This document shows, in pieces, positions 36,023 to 46,349 of a stretch of DNA of 64,000 nt. The notes under the pieces were generated by a model, which was not told where the DNA came from, ran no database searches, and saw nothing but the letters and a program-made list of their open reading frames with translations. The DNA lies in NCBI RefSeq assembly GCF_946480385.1, contig NZ_CAMLJP010000001.1, forward strand, positions 1 to 64,000, written 5' to 3'. The DNA is from an uncultured Azospirillum sp. (GTDB lineage Bacteria; Pseudomonadota; Alphaproteobacteria; Azospirillales; Azospirillaceae). The position numbers were made by a program, and so were the translations under genes. Positions within the stretch are counted from its first letter, which is position 1. Each line of letters begins with the position of its first letter.

Positions 36023-36832
36023 TCAGGGAACGGCGAGCACCGCGCGGACCGGCAGATGGTCCGATGCCCGACGGGTGAGGATGGTGCGGATCACCTCGAA
36101 AGCGGGGATTTGCAAGCCCCCCGTCACATAGATGCGGTCGAGCCGCAGGGTCGGCATGCGGGCGTGGAAACTGCGCGGATTGGCGACGTCGGCGAAGGAG
36201 GAGGCGAGCTGGCGCAGCCGGGGGGAACTGGGCGTCCATTCGTTGAGGTCGCCCATGAACAGGGTGGGCAGTTCCGGCTGGCTTTCCACCCGCGACACTA
36301 TGTCACCGACCTGTTTGGCCCGCTCCCAGGGGTCGAGTCCGAGATGGGCGACGATCACCCGCACCGGGCGGCCTTGCACCTCCACCACCGCGTCGATGGC
36401 GCCGCGCGGCTCGCGCTTGCCGACGGACAGGTCCATCGTCTCCATCGACCGCACCGGCAGGCGGGTCAGCAGGCAGTTGCCGTAATGGGCGCGCTCGCTG
36501 TGCTTGGTCGGGCCGGCATAGGCCGTCAGCCCGGTGTGCCGTTCGAGGAAGGCGAACTGGTCCATCCCCGATTCGCCGCGATGGTGCCAGCCGACCTCCT
36601 GCAGGCCGATCAGGTCGACGTTCAACTCGCGGATCACCTGGGCGATGCGGTCGGGGGCGAATCGGGCGTCGAGCCCGACGCAGCTGTGGATGTTCCAGGT
36701 GGCGACGCTGAGCGCCGCCATGCCGTCGGGAACGGGGGAACTGCGGCGGTCGGCACGGCGGGGACGGCGGGCACGGGCGGCGCGCAACGCGGCGGCGATG
36801 CGCTGGACACGGTCACGGCTGAAACGGATCAC
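36023..36832 (-). CDS. Endonuclease/exonuclease/phosphatase-family protein
   Basis: The EEP superfamily contains DNases and lipid or sugar phosphate hydrolases. The 269-residue product has WNIHSC, LIGLQEVGW, the AHLGLD and FMGDLNEW metal sites, and the final SDHLPV, all required for metal-dependent phosphodiester cleavage. An Arg-rich N-terminus precedes the domain. Its GTG overlaps the stop of the PLD-VTT gene (GTGA), indicating coupled translation and a likely shared pathway. A start at ATG 36721 would omit the basic extension. Confidence 0.85.
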   Translation of the reverse strand: MIRFSRDRVQRIAAALRAARARRPRRADRRSSPVPDGMAALSVATWNIHSCVGLDARFAPDRIAQVIRELNVDLIGLQEVGWHHRGESGMDQFAFLERHTGLTAYAGPTKHSERAHYGNCLLTRLPVRSMETMDLSVGKREPRGAIDAVVEVQGRPVRVIVAHLGLDPWERAKQVGDIVSRVESQPELPTLFMGDLNEWTPSSPRLRQLASSFADVANPRSFHARMPTLRLDRIYVTGGLQIPAFEVIRTILTRRASDHLPVRAVLAVP

Positions 36833-39117
36833 GGTTCCAAATTCCTTCCCTTTGGCCTTTCGTCTGACCTGTCGTCTGGCCGGTCCTGCTTGCTCTTGCC
36901 CGGACCATTGTCCCGGCCGGATCGGCCGAGAAGGCGGCTGGTCACCCAGCCCAGCCCGATCGCCACCGCCGCCATCCCCACCAGCAGCGCGATGTCGCCG
37001 GCTCCGGGGTTGGTGATGGTGCGCTCAAGCTGGTGCCCGAGCAGATTGAAGGCAAGGATGCCGGGCGCAAGACCGACCATGGTGCCGATCACATAGTCGC
37101 TGAAGCGCAGCTTCGACGCGCCGGCGGCGAGGTTCACCACCGTGTAGGGCGCCACCGGCACGGCGCGCACGCCGGCCACCGCGGCGATGCCGCTGTCGGC
37201 CAGCTTCTCGTTGATGCGGGCGATCAGCGGGCCGCCGTGACGGTCCAGCAGGTCGCGCCCCGCCATCCGCCCTGTCCAGAACATCGCCACCGCCGAGGCG
37301 ACCGCCCCGGCCATCGCGGTGGGAAAGCCCCACCACGGCCCCATGACGATGGCGGTGGCGGCGATCATCACCGTCAACGGGAACATGACGTAGCCGCCGG
37401 CGACATAGGCCAGCATCAGCCACAGCGGCGCCAGCGGGCTCTCCCCCAGACTGTGGAAGACCGTCAGCACGGAGCTCAGCGTCGCCCATTCGCTGAACGC
37501 GGTGTAGCGCCACATGCCCCACAGCCCCAGCAGCGCCAGGACGCCGGCCAGCATCAGCCAATGGCGGGTACGCGGAATGCGCGACGGCAGCACCCGGCGG
37601 ACGATGTCCACCGCGCCCACCGGATGTTCGGGATCGAAGACGCGGGCGTCGGCGACGGCGGCGGCCAGCCCGTCGGGCTCGGGGTCGTGCAGCGGTTCCA
37701 GCGTCCGCCCGATCGGCTTGCGCAGCGACTCGATGGCGGCGGCGAGCGAGCCCAGCCGCCGGTGCGCCGCCGCGACCTCGGCCGCGGTGGAACCCAGATG
37801 CTCGGCGATCAGGTCGTCGCGGGTGTGCCGGATGGCGCGGCGGGTCTCCGCATGCTCCGGCCCCGGCCCGGCTTCCAGCGCCAGGTCGCATTCGGTGTCG
37901 AGACCCATCGAGCGGTTGTTGAGGTTGGCCGAGCCGATGCGCAGCAGCCGGTCGTCCACCACCATCACCTTTGCATGGACGGTGATGCAGGCGCCGCCGT
38001 CGGTCAGCGCGGCGAACAGGCGGAAGCGGCCATGGCGGTCGGCCTCGCGCAGCTCGCGGGTCAGGCGGGCGCGGGCGCCCAGCATGACGGTGTTCTCCAG
38101 CCAGCTGGTGGTGCGCACCGGGTTGACGACGATCACCTCCGGCCCGTCCGGTTCCTCCAGCCGCGCCTTCAGCGCCTCGGCCACCGCGGTGGAGGCGAAA
38201 TACTGGCTTTCCAGATAGATGACCTCGCGCGCCTGGGCGATGGCCTCCAGATGCAGTGCTTCGACCTCGCGCACCGCCTCGCGCCCGTTGTAGGCGGGAT
38301 CGGTGCGGGCGATGCCGACGCGCACGCCGCGCAGCATCGGCTCGAAGCCCGGCGGCCAGGGGTCGGCGGCCAGCGGGTGGCGCCGCGGCGGCCGGCCGGG
38401 CGAGGGGGCAGGGGGCGTCAGCGTCTCGCCGGTCGCCCGCGCCCAGCGGTCGCGGAACATCTCCCCCAGCGCGCGGGCGGCGTCGCCGTCCACCGCCATC
38501 ATCACGTCGTGGAACGGTTCATAGGGCTTGCCGTCGGGCTGGCGCCGGCGTGGGTCATGCGCGTGATGGGCGCGCGTGTCCCAGCGGTTGGCGGTGACGT
38601 CCAGCCCGCCGCAGAAGGCGACCCGGTCGTCGATCACCAGCATCTTCTGATGATGGCAGGCGCCGGTCGGATGGTCGCTGTCCAGCCGGTATTGCAGGCG
38701 CCGGTGGGTCAGCCAGTTGCGCAGCATGAAGGGGTGCGACCAGCGGGCGAGGTCGAACAGCTCGGCATAGTCCCATTTCAGGACATGGATGTGCAGGTCG
38801 GGCCGGGTGGTCGCCAGCCAGTTCAGCAGCGTGCCCAGCCGGTCGGGCCGGCGCGGGCGGCGGGTCTGCGGCATCAGCCGGATGCGGGCGTCGAAATCCC
38901 AGGCGGTCATGTAGATGCTGCGCCGGGCGCGCCGCATGGCCGCCTTGGCCAGCGCGAAATAATCCTCCGCATCGACGATGACGCCCAGCCTCGCGCTGTC
39001 CTCCACCCGCCAGCAGGTCCGCCCCGGCTCCAGGATCGGCCGCAGCACGCCGGTGGCCCCGGTGGGGTCGGGCGGCGATCCGGCTGACGGGATTGGCTGG
39101 GGCGAATGGGCGTACAT
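36829..39117 (-). CDS. Phospholipase D-family protein fused to a VTT membrane domain
   Basis: The 762-residue protein combines two PLD phosphodiesterase domains with a C-terminal TVP38/TMEM64-type (VTT) membrane domain. The HKD motifs are HHQKMLVIDD at about residue 160 and VHAKVMVVDD at about 385, each with the catalytic His and Lys. The membrane half starts around residue 515 and has TNPGAGD... and GVRAVPVAPYTVVNLAAGASKL typical of VTT. Such proteins probably act on phospholipids; cardiolipin-synthase-like chemistry is plausible but unproved. It is translationally coupled to the EEP gene. Confidence 0.88.
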   Translation of the reverse strand: MYAHSPQPIPSAGSPPDPTGATGVLRPILEPGRTCWRVEDSARLGVIVDAEDYFALAKAAMRRARRSIYMTAWDFDARIRLMPQTRRPRRPDRLGTLLNWLATTRPDLHIHVLKWDYAELFDLARWSHPFMLRNWLTHRRLQYRLDSDHPTGACHHQKMLVIDDRVAFCGGLDVTANRWDTRAHHAHDPRRRQPDGKPYEPFHDVMMAVDGDAARALGEMFRDRWARATGETLTPPAPSPGRPPRRHPLAADPWPPGFEPMLRGVRVGIARTDPAYNGREAVREVEALHLEAIAQAREVIYLESQYFASTAVAEALKARLEEPDGPEVIVVNPVRTTSWLENTVMLGARARLTRELREADRHGRFRLFAALTDGGACITVHAKVMVVDDRLLRIGSANLNNRSMGLDTECDLALEAGPGPEHAETRRAIRHTRDDLIAEHLGSTAAEVAAAHRRLGSLAAAIESLRKPIGRTLEPLHDPEPDGLAAAVADARVFDPEHPVGAVDIVRRVLPSRIPRTRHWLMLAGVLALLGLWGMWRYTAFSEWATLSSVLTVFHSLGESPLAPLWLMLAYVAGGYVMFPLTVMIAATAIVMGPWWGFPTAMAGAVASAVAMFWTGRMAGRDLLDRHGGPLIARINEKLADSGIAAVAGVRAVPVAPYTVVNLAAGASKLRFSDYVIGTMVGLAPGILAFNLLGHQLERTITNPGAGDIALLVGMAAVAIGLGWVTSRLLGRSGRDNGPGKSKQDRPDDRSDERPKGRNLEP

Positions 39118-39334
39118 GGCGTCCGATCGGCTGCGTGTCCTGGGTCATAACATGTGGGAAGGCCTTTCCTTCCCTGCCCTTCGCCATTTGGTGAAAGCCG
39201 GTGGGAATTGCAGCAACCCGAACCGCGCCGCCGGTCGAAAAATCCGCCGATTGACCTCGCTCAGTGCGGGCGGGGATCAGGCGTGGCAGGACTGCGCCGT
39301 CGCCGGGCACCACCCTATAAGGGGACCGCAGAGC

Positions 39335-39736
39335 ATGAAGATCGCCGTCGGCACCAAGGATTTCGCCACCATCGCCACCCATGGCGGCCGCACCCGCCGC
39401 TTCCTCGTCTATGAGGCCGATCTCGCAACCAATCCCGGCACCGACCCGGTCGAAACCGGGCGGATCGAATTGGGGGAGGAGGAGGTTCTGCACCTCTGCG
39501 GCGACGGCCGGCCCCACCCGATCGACGCGGTGCGGGTGGTCATCACCGGATCGTCCGGCGCCGGATTCGTCGCCCACATGAAACGCCGCGGCATCGAACC
39601 GGTGACGACGACGGAGACCGACCCGGTGCGGGCCATAAAGGGCTGGCTTGCCGGCACGCTGGAGCCGGCGCCGGAACCGGCGCATCCCCATGAGCACCAT
39701 GACGGGCATCACGACGGTGATGGACACCGGCATTGA
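39335..39736 (+). CDS. NifX/NifB-fold dinitrogenase-cofactor-like protein
   Basis: The 133-residue protein has a single dinitrogenase iron-molybdenum cofactor-type domain (MKIAVGTKDFATIATHGG, ...VHVVVITGSSGAGFVAHMKRRGI-like core). It ends in a His-rich metal-binding tail (HEHHDGHHDGDGHRH). Members bind iron-molybdenum cofactor or other metal clusters, but genes like this outside nif clusters are of unknown role. ATG 39335 has a GGGGA site. The His tail suggests metal binding in its own right. Confidence 0.75.
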   Translation: MKIAVGTKDFATIATHGGRTRRFLVYEADLATNPGTDPVETGRIELGEEEVLHLCGDGRPHPIDAVRVVITGSSGAGFVAHMKRRGIEPVTTTETDPVRAIKGWLAGTLEPAPEPAHPHEHHDGHHDGDGHRH

Positions 39737-39768
39737 ATCCCCTCTCCCCCCGGGGGGAGGGGGAATTG
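39736..39768. repeat. GC-rich near-palindrome between convergent genes
   Basis: AATCCCCTCTCCCCCC and GGGGGGAGGGGGAATT are complementary with one or two mismatches, and lie between the NifX-like gene stop and the histidine kinase stop. It may be a terminator; its CCTCTCCC core recurs elsewhere in the window (56099 and 63399). Confidence 0.6.
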
Positions 39769-39772
39769 AGGA

Positions 39773-40546
39773 TCAAACCGGGAAGCTGACGCTGGCGGTC
39801 GTGCCGGCGGCGTCGCTGTCGGTGGACAGCGTGTCGCCGAGCTGGCCGGCCAGCGCCTCGGCCAGCATCATCCCGTCTTCTGACGTGGTGTCGAACCCGG
39901 CGGGCAGGGCGCGGCCGTTGTCCTCCACTGTCAGGCGGGCACGGCCGCTGTCGCCCTGCTGCCGCACGGTGATGCGGATCCAGCCGTCGTCGGGGAAGGC
40001 ATGGTGCAGGCAGTTCGTCACCAGCTCCGCAGTGATCAGGCCGAGCGGCATCGCCTCGTACAGGCCGATCTGGATCGGGTCGGAATTGACGGTCACCGGC
40101 ACGCGCGACAGGGCGCCGGGCGTGCCTTCCCGCACCGCCTCGCACAGGGCAGTGACGTAGCGGCCGAGGTCGACATGGGTGCCGGCGCCGCTCTCGTGCA
40201 ACTGACGATAGAGGATCGCCAGCGCCTCGATGCGGACCATCGTCTGCTCGTAGGCGGCGCGGGCGTCGGGATCGCGGATGCGGCCGGCCTGCAGCTTCAG
40301 CAGGCTGATGACCAGCTGCAGGCTGTTCTTGGCGCGGTGCTGCAGTTCCCGCAGCTCCGCTTCCAACTCCTGGATGCGCGCCGTCAGCCGGTCGGCCAAG
40401 GGCATGCCGCCCGCGCCACCCGACACGCCGGACGCGGCGCCGTCGCCGGTCTGGTCCGGAGGAGAATAGGCGGTCTGCGACCGCGGAAGCATCGGCATGG
40501 GAACGGGCTCGGCTGGATCGTCATGGATAGGCATCGTCGAAAACAT
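39773..40546 (-). CDS. Soluble histidine kinase, HisKA_2/HWE type
   Basis: The 257-residue protein has no membrane span and no recognisable sensor domain. After a Pro-rich start it has the HisKA_2 dimerisation helix HRAKNSLQLVISLLKLQAG with the phosphoacceptor His. The ATPase domain follows, with LITAELVTNCLHHAFPDDG (N box) and VEDNGRALPAGFDTTSEDG. HisKA_2 kinases commonly control PhyR/EcfG general stress or light responses; none of those genes is visible here. ATG 40546 is the first of several in the N-terminus, so the start is uncertain. Confidence 0.82.
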   Translation of the reverse strand: MFSTMPIHDDPAEPVPMPMLPRSQTAYSPPDQTGDGAASGVSGGAGGMPLADRLTARIQELEAELRELQHRAKNSLQLVISLLKLQAGRIRDPDARAAYEQTMVRIEALAILYRQLHESGAGTHVDLGRYVTALCEAVREGTPGALSRVPVTVNSDPIQIGLYEAMPLGLITAELVTNCLHHAFPDDGWIRITVRQQGDSGRARLTVEDNGRALPAGFDTTSEDGMMLAEALAGQLGDTLSTDSDAAGTTASVSFPV

Positions 40547-40719
40547 TCGTCAATCTAAGCGCTTGTCCCGCCGACCCCATCGGTTCTGAGGGAGTAATCC
40601 GCCGCGCCTAGCCGGTATGATGGATGTGCCGTAACGGTCGCGCCACAGGTCGCCATATGCACGAAAGCATCCTCAAAAGAAAGATTGTGTCTCTCGATTG
40701 CACTGACAAGAGTCGCGCG

Positions 40720-41751
40720 ATGACGATACGAAAAACAGTGGTATGGAGCCTGCTGCTGGTGGCCCTGTCCGGCGGCTGCGCCGCCGTGGTCGGTGCCGGC
40801 GGAGGGGAGCCCGAATCGGTCAAGGTCGCCGCGGTTCCGCTCGACCGCGGGCGGCCGGACAAGCTGGCGGTCGGACCGCTGCGCTTCCTGGGCGGGCTGG
40901 ACATCGCCGGGGGCGACCGGGTTGGCGGGCTGTCCGGACTGTGGATGGACCCGGTCGGCGACCGCTTCGTCGCCATCGGCGACACCGGGCTGGTGGTTGA
41001 CGGCCGGCTGCAAACCGATACCGGGGGGCGGTTGACCGGCCTGTCCGATGTCCATTCCCGGCCGCTGACGGTGGAGGAGGGAACCTCCCACAGCAAGCGC
41101 CGCACCGATGCGGAGGATCTGACGCGGCTGCCCGACGGCGGCTGGCTGGTCTCGCTGGAGCGCGACCACCGCATCCTGCGCTATAAGGGCGGCGACCGCG
41201 GGCCGGAGGGCACGCCGACGCCGATTCCACTGCCGCCGGGCATGAACAGCGCGCCGGAGAATGGCGGGCTGGAGGCGCTGACCCGCCTTCCCGACGGACG
41301 GCTGCTCGCCATCGAGGAGGGGAGGGATGAAGGCCGCCGCGAGCGCCGCGCCTGGATCACGAGGCCGCAAATCGCGGGAGACGGGGTTCCGCGCAGTGCC
41401 GCCGACTGGCAGCCCTTCACCTACATTGCCGCCCCACGCTACCGCCCGACCGCCGTCGCCCCGCTGCCGGACGGCGGCGTCGTGGTGCTGGAACGCTGGG
41501 TGTCGCTGCTGGGCGGCTGGTCGTCGCGGCTGGTGCGCGTGGCGCCGCGGCAGCTGACCGCCGGTGCCGTCGTGGACGGCGAAGAGCTTGGGCGCCTGGA
41601 GCCGCCGCTGGTGAACGACAATTTCGAAGGCATCGCCACCCGGCCGGGACCGGCGGGGGAAACGCTGGTCTATCTGATCTCCGACAACAATTTCAGCTCG
41701 CTCCAGCGCACCTACCTGCTGCTGTTCGCCTTGCCCGGCCCGTCCTCGTGA
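40720..41751 (+). CDS. Phytase-like-domain lipoprotein
   Basis: The 343-residue protein carries a lipoprotein signal (LLLVALSGGC, Cys20). An esterase-like/phytase-like beta-propeller domain follows: GGLDIAGGDRVGGLSGLWMD, GDRFVAIGDTGLVV, NGGLEALTRLPDGRLLAIEEG and PPLVNDNFEGIATRPG. The repeated D-G-x-G/V blades fit the family. Substrate and role are unknown; the domain is named by resemblance, not activity. The ATG gives the shortest product that keeps the lipobox near the start. Confidence 0.75.
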   Translation: MTIRKTVVWSLLLVALSGGCAAVVGAGGGEPESVKVAAVPLDRGRPDKLAVGPLRFLGGLDIAGGDRVGGLSGLWMDPVGDRFVAIGDTGLVVDGRLQTDTGGRLTGLSDVHSRPLTVEEGTSHSKRRTDAEDLTRLPDGGWLVSLERDHRILRYKGGDRGPEGTPTPIPLPPGMNSAPENGGLEALTRLPDGRLLAIEEGRDEGRRERRAWITRPQIAGDGVPRSAADWQPFTYIAAPRYRPTAVAPLPDGGVVVLERWVSLLGGWSSRLVRVAPRQLTAGAVVDGEELGRLEPPLVNDNFEGIATRPGPAGETLVYLISDNNFSSLQRTYLLLFALPGPSS

Positions 41752-41870
41752 CCCGGCTTCCATGACCCGGCTTTCCGACCAAAGTCGGACGGGAGCGGTC
41801 CCGCTGGGCATTTGACAGGGCGGCGGCCCTGCGGCTAGCTGGGCGGGATTTGGTTGCAAGGAAAACAATC

Positions 41871-42800
41871 ATGGCGGCGAGCAATAAGATGGGGGCTGTT
41901 CCGGCGCCACACCCGGCCATTCCCGGCGCCGGGCGTGCGGCGCTGCTGACCCTGCTGGCGATGCTGGCCTTCGCCGCGAACTCCATCCTGTGCCGGCTGG
42001 CGCTGACCCAGACCGACATCGACCCGGCCGGCTTCACCCTGGTGCGCATCGCGTCCGGGGCCGCCAGCCTGTGGCTGATCGCCCGCGCCACCGGCCATGC
42101 GAAAGCGGGGGCCGGCAGCTGGCGCGGGGCGGCGGCGCTGCTGGCCTATGCCGCCGCCTTTTCCTTCGCCTATCTGACCATGACGGCGGGAACCGGGGCG
42201 CTGCTGCTGTTCGGGGCGGTGCAGGCGACCATGATCCTGGTTGGGCTCTATCGCGGCGAAAGGCTGGTGCCGCTGCAATGGGGCGGGCTGGCGCTGGCGC
42301 TCGGCGGGCTGGCGCTGCTGCTGGCGCCCGGCCTGTCGGCGCCGGACCCGCTGGGGGCGCTGCTGATGATGGCGGCCGGAGCGGCCTGGGGCGCCTATTC
42401 CCTGCTGGGGCGCAGCAGCCGCGACCCAATCGCGACCACCGCCGGCAACTTCCTGCGCGCCGCGCCGATGGCGGCGGTCCTAGCGCTGCTGGCGGCGCTG
42501 GCCGGTCCAATGGTGGGAGGCCCGATGGGAGGTGGCGTGCGCTGGGACCAGGGCGGGCTGGTCTATGCGGTGCTGTCGGGGGCGCTGGCGTCGGGCGTCG
42601 GCTATTCCATCTGGTATGCGGCGCTGCCCGCCCTGACCGCCGCCCGCGCCGCCTCGGTCCAGCTGAGCGTCCCGGTCATCACCGCCTTGGTCGCGGTTCT
42701 GGCGCTGGGCGAGCGGATCACGCCGGTTCTGGCGCTGTCGTCGGTCGCCGTGCTGGGCGGCATCGCCCTGGTCATCGTCGGCAGGGCGCGGCGGGCCTAG
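41871..42800 (+). CDS. EamA/DMT-family transporter
   Basis: A ten-span transporter of 309 residues with two EamA repeats (AALLTLLAMLAFAANSILCRLAL and GALLMMAAGAAWGAYSLLGR). This subtype keeps an N-terminal motif LAFAANSILCR seen in many uncharacterised proteobacterial exporters. Substrate is unknown. AAGGAA precedes ATG 41871; an upstream TTG at 41850 is less likely. It is the second DMT protein in the window (first at 23152). The stop lies 7 bp from the convergent histidine kinase stop. Confidence 0.85.
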   Translation: MAASNKMGAVPAPHPAIPGAGRAALLTLLAMLAFAANSILCRLALTQTDIDPAGFTLVRIASGAASLWLIARATGHAKAGAGSWRGAAALLAYAAAFSFAYLTMTAGTGALLLFGAVQATMILVGLYRGERLVPLQWGGLALALGGLALLLAPGLSAPDPLGALLMMAAGAAWGAYSLLGRSSRDPIATTAGNFLRAAPMAAVLALLAALAGPMVGGPMGGGVRWDQGGLVYAVLSGALASGVGYSIWYAALPALTAARAASVQLSVPVITALVAVLALGERITPVLALSSVAVLGGIALVIVGRARRA

Positions 42801-42807
42801 GGAGACG

Positions 42808-44631
<1,824 letters not shown>

Positions 44632-44732
44632 GCAATGCCCCGCCGTGTCCGGTCATGGATCGACCGATCCTACACCGTGCTCCGGGCAGCCGGAAGTCGC
44701 CTTTTCGTGGAATAGGGCGTCCTGATATTCTC

Positions 44733-44855
44733 CTAGAGACGGACGGAGGTGCTGGAATAGCGCTCCGCGGTCGAATGGCCGGCGGCGTTCAGCGCCGCAG
44801 CCGCGCCCAGCGCGATCACCGCCGCGGCGGCGAAGCCGAGGATCATTGCCTTCAT
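44733..44855 (-). CDS. Small 40-residue membrane peptide
   Basis: ATG 44855 opens a 40-residue protein, MKAMILGFAAAAVIALGAAA then LNAAGHSTAERYSSTSVRL. It has one hydrophobic segment that could be a signal or anchor, and a Ser-rich tail. GGGAGAG lies at a good distance before the ATG and codon use is normal. I do not recognise the family. It precedes the kinase gene by about 100 bp on the same strand. Confidence 0.55.
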   Translation of the reverse strand: MKAMILGFAAAAVIALGAAAALNAAGHSTAERYSSTSVRL

Positions 44856-44966
44856 GTGGTCTCTCCCAAACAGGCGTCCGAAATCACTCGCATAAAAGCA
44901 AAGCCGCCGGTGCCGCGCAATCCGCGCTTTCCCGGAGGGCGGAGCCCCAACCCCCGATGCCGGACC

Positions 44967-45146
44967 TCAGATCGCGTCCGGATCGACCACGGTCAGCGAG
45001 ATGACGTCGGAGTCGATCAGCACCTTGCCCGCATGCTCGAAATTCACCGTGATGCGGTTGCGGATGGCCGACTGCACCTGTCCCAGCCCCCAGTCGGGCT
45101 GGTCCGGGTGGCGCACCCAGGCGCCGGGCACCAGCGAATCGTCCAT
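44967..45146 (-). CDS. DUF3553 family protein
   Basis: A 59-residue protein made almost entirely of the DUF3553 domain: PGAWVRHPDQPDWGLGQVQS, then TVNFEHAGKVLIDSDVISL. The domain has an SH3-like, Tudor/CarD-like feel and may bind nucleic acid or protein; function is unknown. It starts at ATG 45146 and is transcribed away from the divergent chpT gene. Conserved among Rhodospirillales and relatives. Confidence 0.8.
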   Translation of the reverse strand: MDDSLVPGAWVRHPDQPDWGLGQVQSAIRNRITVNFEHAGKVLIDSDVISLTVVDPDAI

Positions 45147-45269
45147 GTCGCGTCCCATCCATGCCGCTATTCTACATAGGAAATGCGACCGCCTGTGCGG
45201 CGGCGCCCGGAGAGTATAGAGTCTCCGGCACCGCGCCGTCGCCGTTCCTTTTTTCCCGGAGTCCGCCCT

Positions 45270-45965
45270 GTGACCGATTCGCCCTTCCGCCCCGTCAGCG
45301 TCGACATCCGCGTTCTGGAACTGCTGGCGTCGAAGCTCTGCCACGATCTGGTCAGCCCGGTCGGCGCCATCCGCAACGGCCTGGAACTGATCGAGGAGAT
45401 GCAGGAGGACGATGAGGGCGGCCCGGCCGGCGGCGGTTCCATCGGCGGCTTCCTGGGCGAGGCGGTGAAGCTGATCGACCATTCCTCCGGCCAGGCCGAC
45501 CGCCGGCTGCGGGTGTTCCGGCTGGCCTATGGGCTGGCCGGGCGCGATCAGAAGGGATTCGGCGACGCCCGCGCCGCCGCAACCGGCTATGTCGAGGGCG
45601 GACGCACCCGGCTCGACTGGCCGGAGCGGGTTCCCCACGACATGACCGCCCAGCGCCGCGGCGTGGTGAAGCTGGTGCTGAATCTGGTGATGCTGGCGGA
45701 CGAGGCGCTGACCCATGGCGGGCTGGTCTCCGTCGCCGCCGACGGCGACGAGACCGCCGGGCGCATCACCGTGACCGCCGCCGGGCGGCCGGGCACGCTC
45801 AACCCGGAGGCTGCGGCGGCGCTGGCCGGCACGGCGGGGGCCGAGGCGCTGACCCCGCGTACCATCCACGCCTATCTCGCCGGCCGGCTGGCCGAGAGCG
45901 ACGGTTTCCGCATCGCCGTCGCCACCGAAAGCAGCGAGCGGCTGGTCTTCACCGCGGAATGGTGA
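45270..45965 (+). CDS. chpT: Histidine phosphotransferase ChpT
   Basis: ChpT carries phosphate from the kinase CckA to CtrA and CpdR in the alphaproteobacterial cell-cycle relay. The 231-residue protein has ASKLCHDLVSPVGAIRNGLELIEE, with the His acceptor in the usual LxHDLxxPVGAI context. A degenerate ATPase-like C-terminal domain follows. It starts with GTG 45270. CtrA (53309) is in the same 9-kb block, and cheA is next downstream, so cell-cycle and chemotaxis genes are linked here. Identification is by motif and neighbourhood. Confidence 0.82.
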   Translation: MTDSPFRPVSVDIRVLELLASKLCHDLVSPVGAIRNGLELIEEMQEDDEGGPAGGGSIGGFLGEAVKLIDHSSGQADRRLRVFRLAYGLAGRDQKGFGDARAAATGYVEGGRTRLDWPERVPHDMTAQRRGVVKLVLNLVMLADEALTHGGLVSVAADGDETAGRITVTAAGRPGTLNPEAAAALAGTAGAEALTPRTIHAYLAGRLAESDGFRIAVATESSERLVFTAEW

Positions 45966-45971
45966 GGCTTC

Positions 45972-46145
45972 CTACAGCTGCTTGAAGATTCGCGGCTCCA
46001 GCACGACCTGCTCCACCCCGCCGGTGGTCTGGTGGGACGTGGTGCGCAGCGTGACCGCCAGATTGTGGCGCGCGGCCTCCGCCAGCGCGGCGTTGAGGTG
46101 TTCCACGGCTTCGCGCACGGATTGGGCGAGTTCGGCGTCGGTCAT
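45972..46145 (-). CDS. Small conserved protein beside chpT
   Basis: A 57-residue protein (DAELAQSVREAVEHLNAALAEA..., ending VEQVVLEPRIFKQL), helical in the first half. GGGAGG lies at good spacing before ATG 46145. Unknown function, though such small genes recur near chemotaxis loci in this group. It converges on chpT, with 6 bp between stops. Confidence 0.6.
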   Translation of the reverse strand: MTDAELAQSVREAVEHLNAALAEAARHNLAVTLRTTSHQTTGGVEQVVLEPRIFKQL

Positions 46146-46349
46146 CGATCCTCCCTGTGACAATGAAACCCCGATCCTACCGGTGGAAGCTCCGGGAGGA
46201 CTCCCTATCGGAAGAGGTAAGGTTCTCTTAATCAGTGTTTGACAGGCTCCCACCCTACCTGGACTGGAGCGCAACCGGCGGCCGGCTAAGCCGTCCGTTC
46301 GAGCCGCAGGCCGGCGCGGACCATAAACATTGGGCCTGGGGAATGCGAC

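Noticed and set aside
39335..39736. A nif gene cluster near the NifX-like protein
   Set aside because: No nifHDK, nifE, nifN or nifB is present; the protein is an isolated member of the NifX-fold family.
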